5,996 bases of DNA from Actinomycetes bacterium. GTDB lineage: Bacteria; Actinomycetota; Coriobacteriia; WRKU01; WQUG01. This document shows positions 1 through 5,645 of the stretch, in pieces. Position 1 is the stretch's first letter. The number at the start of each line of letters is the position of its first letter. The DNA is taken from positions 1-5,996 of the forward strand of contig JAIRWZ010000128.1 of NCBI GenBank assembly GCA_031268615.1, written 5' to 3'. Made by a program: the position numbers and the translations under genes. Under the pieces are notes generated by a model. That model ran no database searches, was not told the origin of the DNA, and worked only from the letters and a program-made list of their open reading frames with translations.

Positions 1-828
1 GTCAAAAATCGCCTGGGGCAGGCCCTCCTCGACAATCACCCCGCCGTCCATGAACACCACTTGGTCAGCAACGTCACGGGCAAAGCCCATCTCGTGCGTG
101 ACCACAATCATGGTCATGCCGCCGTGTGCCAAATCGCGCATGACGTTTAACACATCACGCACCAGTTCGGGATCCAGCGCGCTGGTGGCCTCGTCAAACA
201 GCATGACATGAGGCTCCATGGCCAATGCTCTGGCAATAGCGACACGCTGCGCTTGTCCGCCGGACAGCTGCGACGGGTAATAGTCAGCGCGGTCATCCAT
301 GTTGACCCGCGTCAGTTGTTCCCGCGCAATCTGCGCTGCCGCCTCTTTGGGCAGCTTGCGCACCTTGCGCAGCGCCAGCTCAACATTTTTCTGCACGGTC
401 AGGTGGGGAAACAGATTAAACTGCTGAAACACCATACCCAGATGTTCGCGCAGTTTGTTGACGTCAGTATCTGGCGCGTTGACCTGCGTGTCCCCCACCC
501 AGATTTCACCGGAAGTCGGGACCTCCAGCATATTTATGCAGCGCAACATGGTGGACTTGCCCGAGCCGGAAGGACCAAGCACGCAGACCACCTCACCGCG
601 CGTTACATCCAGATTGATATCGCGCAAAACCTCGGTGTCGCCAAAGACCTTGCGCAGATTGTGGATACGCACAATTGACAGGTCAGCGGCGTCAGCGAGG
701 GGGCGCGGAGAAACTTCGTCTTCACCAGTCGCAGCGGTCGCACTGGTCGCAGCGGTCGCAGCGGTCGTACCCGTCATCGGCCAGCTCAAATCCAAATCCG
801 GGGATGTCGCAGTCACGTCGTCCGTCAT
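1..828 (-). CDS. Polar amino-acid ABC transporter ATP-binding protein (GlnQ/HisP type), 3' end cut by window edge
   Basis: This is the cytoplasmic ATPase that powers the amino-acid importer encoded just upstream. I translated 276 codons from ATG 828 to the edge. They show Walker [10 protein letters not shown] (85-93), Q-loop VFQQ (133-136), ABC signature LSGGQ (188-192) followed by [10 protein letters not shown], Walker B VMLFDE (208-213), the D-loop SALD, and switch His245 in VVTHEMGF. All ATPase motifs are intact. The family usually begins near residue 51 here ([13 protein letters not shown]), so about 50 extra N-terminal residues are present, including a Thr/Ala repeat. Relatives run about 240-250 residues from that point, so roughly 15-20 C-terminal residues should lie beyond the edge. 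ATG 828 is 5 nt after the permease stop. An in-frame GTG at 837 overlaps that stop (GTGA) and has a better-spaced GAGG, so it is a real alternative. Either start implies translational coupling. The substrate class is inferred from family resemblance. Confidence 0.95.
   Translation of the reverse strand, partial: MTDDVTATSPDLDLSWPMTGTTAATAATSATAATGEDEVSPRPLADAADLSIVRIHNLRKVFGDTEVLRDINLDVTRGEVVCVLGPSGSGKSTMLRCINMLEVPTSGEIWVGDTQVNAPDTDVNKLREHLGMVFQQFNLFPHLTVQKNVELALRKVRKLPKEAAAQIAREQLTRVNMDDRADYYPSQLSGGQAQRVAIARALAMEPHVMLFDEATSALDPELVRDVLNVMRDLAHGGMTMIVVTHEMGFARDVADQVVFMDGGVIVEEGLPQAIFD
730..765 (-). repeat. 9-bp in-frame tandem repeat encoding a Thr-Ala-Ala linker
   Basis: Four consecutive 9-bp units on the minus strand read ACCGCTGCG, ACCGCTGCG, ACCAGTGCG and ACCGCTGCG. 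They encode [12 protein letters not shown] (residues 22-33 of the ATPase), followed by a diverged fifth unit. Because the unit is a multiple of three, copy-number change would alter tail length without breaking the frame. The segment lies before the first beta strand of the ATPase and is probably disordered. Confidence 0.85.
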
Positions 829-833
829 TGCCC

Positions 834-2111
834 TCACGCCCCACCCTCGGAAACGGCCAGCTTCCTCTCAAAGGACGAAATCACGCGTGCCAGCGGCATC
901 GTCACCACCAAATAGTAGCAGGCGGCGATGATATAGGGTGTCATGTTTCCCGTGTTGGCGACCAGCGATTTGCCAAACATCATCATCTCCATAACGCCGA
1001 CCGCGGCAAGCAGCGCCGTATCCTTATACAGTAAGATAAATTCAGAAGTCGCCGTTGGAATGACACGTCGCACGGTCTGCGGGATGATGACGAAAAACAT
1101 CGCGGTCGGCGTGGTCATGCCCAGACTGCGCGCAGCCTCCATCTGTCCACGCGGGATGGACTGTATGCCGGCGCGAAAGATTTCAGCCAGATAAGCGCTG
1201 GAGTTCACCGCCAGCACCAAAATCCCCAACAGGTATTCCGGCACACGAATGCCCAGCGCGGGCAGACCGAAAAAGACAACATATATTTGCAGAAACAGCG
1301 GCGTTCCGCGAATTACGTTGACAAATATGCCGGAAACAAAACGAATCCAGCGCGCCTTTGCCATGCGCAAAAAGGACACGCCCAAACCGATGGGGATGGC
1401 CAGCGGAAAGCCAACCAGCACCAGCCCACAGGACCGCAGCCAGCCGATAAACAGCGTTGGAATAGCAGCGACCGCCATCTGCGGATTCAGAAATATGCGC
1501 AGGAAGGGCACCGAATTCCAGGCCTTCACCCAACCCTGCCGGTCCAGCCAGTTGATGATGGCCTCGACAGTCGTCAGCCCCGTGACGCGGATGGGGTTAG
1601 GGGGCGCAGCCAAATCATACGTGGCGCCGGCGCCATCGGTGTAGCTGCCGCCCATCTCGTAGTCCCCCGCCTTCGCGGGCAGCGAAAAGTCGTGCATTTC
1701 GATACGCAACAGCATGCCGGAGGGCACGGGTTGCGCGAACGTAATGGCAACACGCTCGTCAGTCAGCACCACGCGGGCCTCAACATTCAGGCGCGCCAGC
1801 CCGTCCAGTACCGTCACGTTGACGGTGTCATCGCCCGCAGTCCGCGAGCCTTTCGGCAAGTTCAGGCTCAACGCTTTGACCTGCTCGTTGTCAGCGACGC
1901 GCCCCTCCCAAGTCACCCTGGTAGGCTGGCCGCCAATGACCGCGTTGCCATTGGATTGGTTGGACCGGGCCGTAGTTTTTTCCGTAGTGAGTGCGCCCAG
2001 CGTCCCCGGCGCGACCGACAGAAACAGCGCCGCGGTCAGCAGCGAGCTGGCTGCCAGCACGACGAAACGCGAGGCGCGCGAGGCAGATATCGGTCTTATG
2101 GACGCACTCAC
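834..2111 (-). CDS. Polar amino-acid ABC transporter permease with N-terminal extracytoplasmic domain
   Basis: This is the inner-membrane pore of a HisM/GlnP-type importer. With GTG 2111 as start it has 425 residues. Residues 1-36 form a basic stretch plus a hydrophobic signal or anchor ([19 protein letters not shown]). Residues about 41-205 are polar, without membrane segments, and look beta-rich ([20 protein letters not shown], then [10 protein letters not shown] and LLRIEMHDF). The permease core follows from about 210, with five or so hydrophobic helices, [15 protein letters not shown] (268-282) and a complete EAA loop (EAARSLG 325-331, reaching IIPQ at 342-345) that contacts the ATPase. 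Family members are usually about 220 residues, so the N-terminal half is extra. I cannot name that domain. The open frame extends up to 2243, but an earlier start would overlap the lipoprotein gene and give no sensible signal sequence. GTG 2111 has AGGA 10 nt upstream. With only one permease gene seen here, a homodimer is likely. Confidence 0.9.
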   Translation of the reverse strand: MSASIRPISASRASRFVVLAASSLLTAALFLSVAPGTLGALTTEKTTARSNQSNGNAVIGGQPTRVTWEGRVADNEQVKALSLNLPKGSRTAGDDTVNVTVLDGLARLNVEARVVLTDERVAITFAQPVPSGMLLRIEMHDFSLPAKAGDYEMGGSYTDGAGATYDLAAPPNPIRVTGLTTVEAIINWLDRQGWVKAWNSVPFLRIFLNPQMAVAAIPTLFIGWLRSCGLVLVGFPLAIPIGLGVSFLRMAKARWIRFVSGIFVNVIRGTPLFLQIYVVFFGLPALGIRVPEYLLGILVLAVNSSAYLAEIFRAGIQSIPRGQMEAARSLGMTTPTAMFFVIIPQTVRRVIPTATSEFILLYKDTALLAAVGVMEMMMFGKSLVANTGNMTPYIIAACYYLVVTMPLARVISSFERKLAVSEGGA

Positions 2112-2152
2112 TTCACTTTTGTCCTGTACTCTTCTAAGAGATGCAGCACACA

Positions 2153-2168
2153 GGCACAGCACCGTGCC
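2153..2168 (-). promoter_or_regulatory. Small intercistronic hairpin between lipoprotein and permease genes
   Basis: GGCAC and GTGCC form a 5-bp stem with a 6-nt loop directly after the lipoprotein stop at 2173, inside the 61-bp gap before the permease start. No T-tract follows, so it is not a classical terminator. In binding-protein operons such hairpins often protect the upstream message and let the binding protein be made in excess. That role is inferred here. The stem is short and could be chance. Confidence 0.35.
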
Positions 2169-2172
2169 GCCA

Positions 2173-3015
2173 CTATTTGCCCATCGTTGGCTCGAAGTCA
2201 AAATACTTCTGGAAAATCTCGTTGTAGCTGCCGTTTTCAACAACAGCCTTCAGCGCGTTGTTGACCGCCGCGGTCAGGCCCGGATTTTTCTTTGACACGG
2301 CAAAGCCGTACTGCTCCCCGGTGGGGATGGCTTCGATAATCGTGGCGTCGGTGTAGGTCTTTTTGACCTGCTCGGCAGCCACCGGCTCGTCAAAGAAGGC
2401 GGCTTCGATTTTGCCCGCCTGCAGCGCGGCCAAGGCGTCCGAGGTTTGCGTGTACTCAACCAGCGTGGCGTTCGGCAGGTTTTCTTTGACCCATTCCGAA
2501 CCCGTCGTGCCGGACTGCGAGCCAACCTTTTTCCCGTCCACATCTTTCGCCGCGCTATAACCTGAATCCTTCATGGCGACACAGGCCTGATTGCTGTCGA
2601 AATAGGGGTCACAAAAGTCCACCAATTCCGTGCGCTCCGGGGTGATGGTAAACGAGGACACGCCAATGTCCATTTTGGTTCCCTGGTCCACGCCAGCCAA
2701 AATCGTGTCGAAGTTCTGTGGGGAGAGGTATTCGATGGTCAGTCCCATTTCCTTGCCAATAGCCTGCAACAACTCGTATTCAAACCCGGTGGGCTGCTCA
2801 CCCTCCATGGCAATGAACGGCGGGTAATCGCAGTCTGAAGCGACAATCAGTTTGCCGGATTCCAGCGTCGTGAATTGCGGTGTTTCTTCTGTCGAACCCG
2901 GCGTTGAGGTGTCAGTCGGCGCAGTTGCGTCTTTCGGCGTCTGCGCGCAACCCGAAGCGATGACTGCTCCCGCCACCACAACCGCAACCAATGCTAACAA
3001 CAGTACCTTTCTCAT
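2173..3015 (-). CDS. Amino-acid ABC transporter substrate-binding lipoprotein (SBP_bac_3 family)
   Basis: This periplasmic-type binding protein is anchored to the outer face of the membrane and hands a polar amino acid to the permease. From ATG 3015 it has 280 residues. A lipoprotein signal (MRKVLLLALVAVVVAGAVIA) ends at lipobox ASGC with lipidated Cys23. A Thr/Pro/Ser-rich linker (24-50) and a full family 3 bilobed domain (about 55-275) follow. Recognisable ligand-pocket elements are DCDYPPF (61-67), GFEYELLQAI (77-86), DIGVSSFTITPERTE (116-130) with the conserved Arg128 that binds the ligand carboxylate, GSQSGTTG (165-172) and Asp209 in FFDEPVA, which normally holds the amino group. Length is normal. 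ATG 3015 has AAGGGG 7 nt upstream. The open frame reaches 3093, but that extension is Arg-rich and would spoil the signal peptide. It is the first gene of the operon. The specific ligand cannot be read from sequence. Confidence 0.96.
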   Translation of the reverse strand: MRKVLLLALVAVVVAGAVIASGCAQTPKDATAPTDTSTPGSTEETPQFTTLESGKLIVASDCDYPPFIAMEGEQPTGFEYELLQAIGKEMGLTIEYLSPQNFDTILAGVDQGTKMDIGVSSFTITPERTELVDFCDPYFDSNQACVAMKDSGYSAAKDVDGKKVGSQSGTTGSEWVKENLPNATLVEYTQTSDALAALQAGKIEAAFFDEPVAAEQVKKTYTDATIIEAIPTGEQYGFAVSKKNPGLTAAVNNALKAVVENGSYNEIFQKYFDFEPTMGK

Positions 3016-3167
3016 TTCGCATCCCCTTACCTCTCCTGTGTTTCTGTTTGTCCTTGCCCTTGTCCTGCGCGCGCGGGCGCACCTACTCTTCACCAGGTGA
3101 TACCTCGCACATGATGAGCTGGTCCGCTCCGCTCTACGCGGGGCGGGTACTACCGCGTGGTAAACAA
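3016..3167 (-). promoter_or_regulatory. Structured 5' leader of the amino-acid transporter operon
   Basis: If transcription starts from the nearer promoter, about 150 nt precede the lipoprotein start. Two stems compete for the same bases. One is ACGCGG/CCGCGT (3136-3141 with 3153-3158, 11-nt loop). The other is CCGCCCCGC with GCGGAGCGG (3138-3146 with 3124-3132, 5-nt loop), whose single interruption is a C-A mismatch on this strand. They cannot form together. No U-tract follows either, so an attenuator is not evident. The ribosome site AAGGGG lies far downstream. I do not recognise a known riboswitch class. The pairing is seen in sequence; a regulatory role is speculative. Confidence 0.4.
3090..3105. 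promoter_or_regulatory. Two overlapping 11-bp inverted repeats, possible operator
   Basis: TCACC-A-GGTGA (3090-3100) overlaps AGGT-GAT-ACCT (3095-3105) in the transporter leader. Both are perfect inverted repeats around a short centre. The 10-mer GGTATCACCT on the minus strand here recurs on the plus strand at 3569-3578 in the same intergenic zone. The site could be a repressor operator below the promoter or an RNA structure. It is short enough to be chance. Confidence 0.3.
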
Positions 3168-3173
3168 GGGTCC

Positions 3174-3203
3174 ATTGTATCCCCTTTTTTTCGTTTTTTG
3201 CAA
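3174..3203 (-). promoter_or_regulatory. Sigma-70-like promoter for the transporter operon (proximal)
   Basis: Read on the minus strand, TTGCAA (3203-3198) is followed after 18 bp by TACAAT (3179-3174). This matches the consensus at 4/6 and 5/6. The spacer is A-rich (A6 and A7 runs). Transcription would start near 3167, about 150 nt before the lipoprotein ATG. It is a prediction from motif and position only. Confidence 0.55.
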
Positions 3204-3232
3204 ATTATAGCCCTATTTATCCATGAACGGTG
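3204..3232 (-). promoter_or_regulatory. Second, distal promoter element with consensus TATAAT
   Basis: The minus strand reads TATAAT at 3209-3204, a perfect -10 box in an AT-rich patch. The expected -35 position (about 3226-3232) holds only ACCGTT or CACCGT, a poor match. That position is covered by one copy of a direct repeat, which would fit a promoter needing an activator. The box abuts the -35 of the proximal promoter, so both cannot be occupied at once. Confidence 0.45.
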
Positions 3233-3254
3233 TCACGAACGGTCTATCTATGAA
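3218..3254. repeat. Paired direct repeats upstream of the transporter promoters
   Basis: GAACGGT occurs at 3225-3231 and 3237-3243 (12-bp period). These copies lie inside a wider pair, TATCCATGAA (3218-3227) and TATCTATGAA (3245-3254), which match at 9 of 10 positions. The cluster covers the -35 region of the distal promoter and the sequence just upstream. This is the usual place for a dimeric regulator binding direct repeats. The regulator is unknown and none is encoded in the window. Confidence 0.5.
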
Positions 3255-3667
3255 TAAAACGTGCATACTATCGCCGTCGATACTCATTTTGTGAGTCGCC
3301 GGGGAAAACCGGAGCTTTTGCGCGGCTGACCTGGTCTTTGACCCCACACTCGCATACTGGAGGGTTCGCTTGATACTATCTCACTACTGCCCCTCTCGCC
3401 CGGAGATGGACGGTACGACTTACCCCTAAGGCGCGCCATGCTCACGCGTACTCCTGTCGAGACACGCGTTTACGTGGATCCTTTTGACCGCACCTGCCCT
3501 GGACTTGTCTGCACCGCACACCAGCACGACGCAGACGCAACCACAGACCCGCGCAAAAGCCACTGCATGGTATCACCTCCCGACCCGGCGCGCAAAAGGC
3601 CGCGCCCTGAAAGCGCAAGGCGATACAGCGTCGGGGAGTTTGCCGTCTGCCGGGGATTAGCCGTCGC
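3255..3667. other. Intergenic stretch with no convincing gene
   Basis: About 410 bp between the transporter control region and the comF upstream array. Short stems visible on the plus strand are ACTCA/TGAGT (3282-3286, 3292-3296), CCGG/CCGG around GGAAAA (3299-3312), GGTC/GACC (3333-3343) and GGCGCG/CGCGCC (3587-3592, 3601-3606). None has a T-tract. I find no tRNA, no known riboswitch core and no coding frame with a credible product. A 90-codon frame at 3438-3710 has an odd Pro/Arg/Asp-rich composition and runs into the repeat array, so I do not call it. An unannotated small RNA remains possible. Confidence 0.5.
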
Positions 3668-3732
3668 GTTAGATTCAGTTCAGACTTTCTTAAGATTTAG
3701 TTCAGGATAGTTTTAGACTTCGTTCAGGGGTC
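3668..3732 (+). promoter_or_regulatory. 11-bp-phased direct repeat array upstream of comF (response-regulator-type box)
   Basis: GTTCAG occurs at 3678, 3700 and 3722, exactly 22 bp apart. The intermediate 11-bp positions hold weaker copies CTTAAG (3689) and TTTTAG (3711), and a further GTTAG lies at 3668. AGACTT also recurs 33 bp apart (3682, 3715). The result is five to six units of 11 bp, on one face of the helix. In Streptomyces, PhoP (an OmpR-family regulator) binds PHO boxes built of 11-bp units beginning GTTCA, so the resemblance is specific. The array ends 20 bp before the comF ATG. It would overlap the core promoter and could repress as easily as activate. The regulator's identity is inferred only. 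Confidence 0.55.
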
Positions 3733-3752
3733 ATCTGCGAAGCTTGGTCATC

Positions 3753-4457
3753 ATGCGAAGTGAGTACGTCCATCACCGCCTCTGGTACGAAGCGGTCGCC
3801 GAACTGCTCTCCCCCACGCGTTGCGCCGGTTGCGATACGCAGGGAGAACTGTTCTGCCCTGCGTGTCGCCAAAGTCTGAAAAGGGACTTTCGGCTGTCGC
3901 AGGTCTGCCCTCGCTGTGCCGCACCTTACGGGGCGCTGGTCTGCACCGAATGTTGGGAGACAGATTTTTCATTTTCCGCAACCGTCGCGCTGGGAGTTTT
4001 AGACGGACCACTGGCACGCGCCATCGTCGTCTACAAAGACGGCGGGGAACGTCGCTTGTCGGGGATTTTCGGCCCTCCTCTGGCGCGCCGGGCACGGGAA
4101 GTCTGGGGCAGCTTCGGACAGGTAGTGACCTGGGTACCCGCCAGCGCTCGGGCACGGGCGCGTCGCGGCTTTGACCATGCCGAACAGTTGGCACGCGCCT
4201 TCGCGGTGGCATACGGCCTACCTGCGCGCTGCTTGCTGTCGCGCGCAGGCGCCCGTGATCAACGCGGCCTGTCACGTCAGGAGAGACGGGGGAATTCCCA
4301 CATGTCGTTTCGTTGTTCCCACCCCGTGCCGTCCGAAGTCATACTGATTGATGATGTCTTCACGACGGGAGCCACGGCAAATGCCGCAGCCACGGCGCTG
4401 CGCGGCGCCGGCGCACGCAAGGTAAGATTAGCCGTGCTTGCCCGCGCCTGGTTATAA
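3753..4457 (+). CDS. comF: ComF family protein (double zinc finger plus phosphoribosyltransferase domain)
   Basis: ComF-type protein, cytoplasmic and linked in naturally competent bacteria to single-stranded DNA uptake. Its exact reaction is unsettled. From ATG 3753 it has 234 residues, normal for the family. The N-terminus carries four Cys pairs able to hold two zinc ions: Cys24/27, 35/38, 52/55 and 64/67. The C-terminal domain has YKDGGERRL (94-102), RGFDHAEQLA (138-147), GLSRQERRGN (172-181) and the PRPP-binding loop VILIDDVFTTGAT (196-208) with both acidic residues. An in-frame TTG at 3744 would add three residues. Neither start has a good Shine-Dalgarno sequence, so poor initiation or a leaderless message is possible. 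It stands alone on the plus strand behind the 11-bp array and converges with mtnA. No other competence gene is in the window, so a DNA-uptake role is not shown. Confidence 0.92.
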   Translation: MRSEYVHHRLWYEAVAELLSPTRCAGCDTQGELFCPACRQSLKRDFRLSQVCPRCAAPYGALVCTECWETDFSFSATVALGVLDGPLARAIVVYKDGGERRLSGIFGPPLARRAREVWGSFGQVVTWVPASARARARRGFDHAEQLARAFAVAYGLPARCLLSRAGARDQRGLSRQERRGNSHMSFRCSHPVPSEVILIDDVFTTGATANAAATALRGAGARKVRLAVLARAWL

Positions 4458-5645
4458 GGAGGGGATGTCGGCGGCGGTCACTACGCCTTTTTCGGTGATG
4501 TAGGCGCGGATGTAGGTGGCCGGGGTCAGGTCAAAGGCCGGGTTGAATACCTGCACGTGACTGGGGGTGTTCTTGAACCAACCATCAAAGGCATAGCCCC
4601 CACCCTTGCGGGCAATGTTCAAGCGATGTCCCTTGGTCAGAGGCAGGTCGGCCGCACCCTCCGCCGTCATTTTATCCAGAGCCACCGCAATTGCCGGTGT
4701 GTTCGGGTCCAACTGCCCGGAAGCCGTAAATCCTTCGATTTCACGAGGGTCGCGTTCCTCAATGACGATACCGCTGCCGTCCGGCAAAGACAGGTCAATG
4801 GTTGAGGTCGGCGCGGCAACGTAGAAGGGAATGTCGAACTCTTTTGCCAACACAGCCAGCCCCAAGGTGCCGATTTTGTTGGCAGTATCCCCATTGGCAC
4901 AGATACGGTCTGCGCCAACGATGACGGCGTCCACCCAACCTTCGCGCATGACGGTGGCGGCCATGTTGTCGCAAATGAGCGTGGAAGGCACGCCCGCAAC
5001 CAGCAGCTCCCAGGCAGTCAAACGACTGCCCTGATTAACGGGACGGGTTTCGTCTACCCAGACGTGTTCGACCTTTTCCTGTTCATGGGCGGCATAGATA
5101 ACGCCCAGAGCCGTGCCGTAAAACGCGGTCGCCAGCGAGCCCGCGTTACAATGCGTCAAAAACTTCGTCGGAGCGCTGAACAGCGCGGCTCCCGCCGCTC
5201 CCAAGGCGCGGTTGGCGGCTTCATCGTCGGCGGCTTGCTGGCGGGCGCCGTCCAGCAGTCGCTCTCCGACAGCCTGCGGGTCCAGGCCCTCCGCGACGGC
5301 TGCATCCAGCGTCTCGCACAACTTGTGAACGGCCCAGCTGAGGTTTACCGCCGTCGGACGAGCAGAGGCCAGCTGCTCGGCGACCTCATGCGCACGAGCC
5401 AGATAGTCAGCGCCACTGTCTGGAAAACTCAACCCCTCGGTCAGCGCCCAGAGCGCCAACCCAAAGGCTCCCGCTATTCCGATAGCCGGAGCGCCGCGCA
5501 CAGCCAGCGACTGTATCGCCAACATAACGCCCTCATAGGTATTGCAGACCAGCACGTCTCCTTGCAGAGGTAAACGAGTCTGGTCAATCAGGTGCAGGGC
5601 ATTATCCTCCCACCACAGGGTGCGCGGTATGTCATTGACTGCCAT
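4452..5645 (-). CDS. mtnA: S-methyl-5-thioribose-1-phosphate isomerase
   Basis: This cytoplasmic enzyme converts 5-methylthioribose-1-phosphate to methylthioribulose-1-phosphate in salvage of the methylthioadenosine left by polyamine and SAM metabolism. From ATG 5645 it has 397 residues. Family motifs are NTYEGVMLAIQSLAVRGAPAIG, divided over residues 35-56, then THCNAGSLAT (164-173) with catalytic Cys166, DETRPVNQGSRLTAWEL (198-214), VGADRICANGDTANKIGT (243-260) with catalytic Asp246, and the C-terminal NPAFDLTPA (368-376) and ITEKGVV. Typical members have about 340-350 residues. The excess is mostly an insertion at about 305-363, between EERDPREIEGF and HVQVFNPAFD. GGAGG at 5659-5655 sits 9 nt before this ATG. 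The open frame continues to 5711 but would run deep into the upstream gene. The start overlaps that gene by 14 bp, so coupling is likely. No other salvage gene is visible. An eIF2B-like or ribose-1,5-bisphosphate isomerase identity is less likely. Confidence 0.95.
   Translation of the reverse strand: MAVNDIPRTLWWEDNALHLIDQTRLPLQGDVLVCNTYEGVMLAIQSLAVRGAPAIGIAGAFGLALWALTEGLSFPDSGADYLARAHEVAEQLASARPTAVNLSWAVHKLCETLDAAVAEGLDPQAVGERLLDGARQQAADDEAANRALGAAGAALFSAPTKFLTHCNAGSLATAFYGTALGVIYAAHEQEKVEHVWVDETRPVNQGSRLTAWELLVAGVPSTLICDNMAATVMREGWVDAVIVGADRICANGDTANKIGTLGLAVLAKEFDIPFYVAAPTSTIDLSLPDGSGIVIEERDPREIEGFTASGQLDPNTPAIAVALDKMTAEGAADLPLTKGHRLNIARKGGGYAFDGWFKNTPSHVQVFNPAFDLTPATYIRAYITEKGVVTAADIPSL

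Noticed and set aside
2112..2243. Upstream extension of the permease frame
   Set aside because: It would overlap the lipoprotein gene by 71 bp and place 44 residues of unrelated sequence before a good signal or anchor helix.
1287..2264. Long plus-strand frame (325 codons) opposite the permease gene
   Set aside because: It lies antisense to a gene with clear family motifs, and its product is Gln/Arg/His-rich low-complexity sequence typical of an antisense shadow.
3016..3093. Upstream extension of the lipoprotein frame
   Set aside because: It adds an Arg-rich segment ahead of a textbook lipoprotein signal peptide whose own ATG has a well-spaced ribosome site.
3144..3158. Sequence on the plus strand close to a T-box riboswitch core (13 of 15 positions of GCGGGTGGTACCGCG)
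   Set aside because: The two mismatches fall in the TGG needed to pair with the tRNA acceptor end. It is on the strand opposite to the transporter operon, and no suitable gene follows. It is better explained as part of the leader hairpins.
3166..3191. Possible plus-strand terminator, AAGGG/CCCTT followed by seven T
   Set aside because: The stem is only 5 bp with an 11-nt loop and no plus-strand gene ends here. The T-run is the complement of the A-rich promoter spacer for the minus-strand operon.
3299..3345. GGGGAAAACC motif suggesting a c-di-AMP (ydaO) riboswitch
   Set aside because: The other conserved blocks, such as GGGGTGAATC and the downstream CAGCTAACCTCG-like block, are absent, and no suitable target gene follows at normal distance.
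3430..3437. Perfect palindrome GGCGCGCC
   Set aside because: An isolated 8-bp GC palindrome is expected by chance in GC-rich DNA, and nothing nearby supports a function.
3438..3710. 90-codon plus-strand reading frame
   Set aside because: The translation is Pro/Arg/Asp-rich with no recognisable domain, and its end consists of the repeat array. It looks like a chance frame in GC-rich intergenic DNA.
3751..4275. Minus-strand frame of 174 codons inside comF
   Set aside because: It is Arg/Pro-rich antisense sequence opposite a well-supported gene and has no domain signature.
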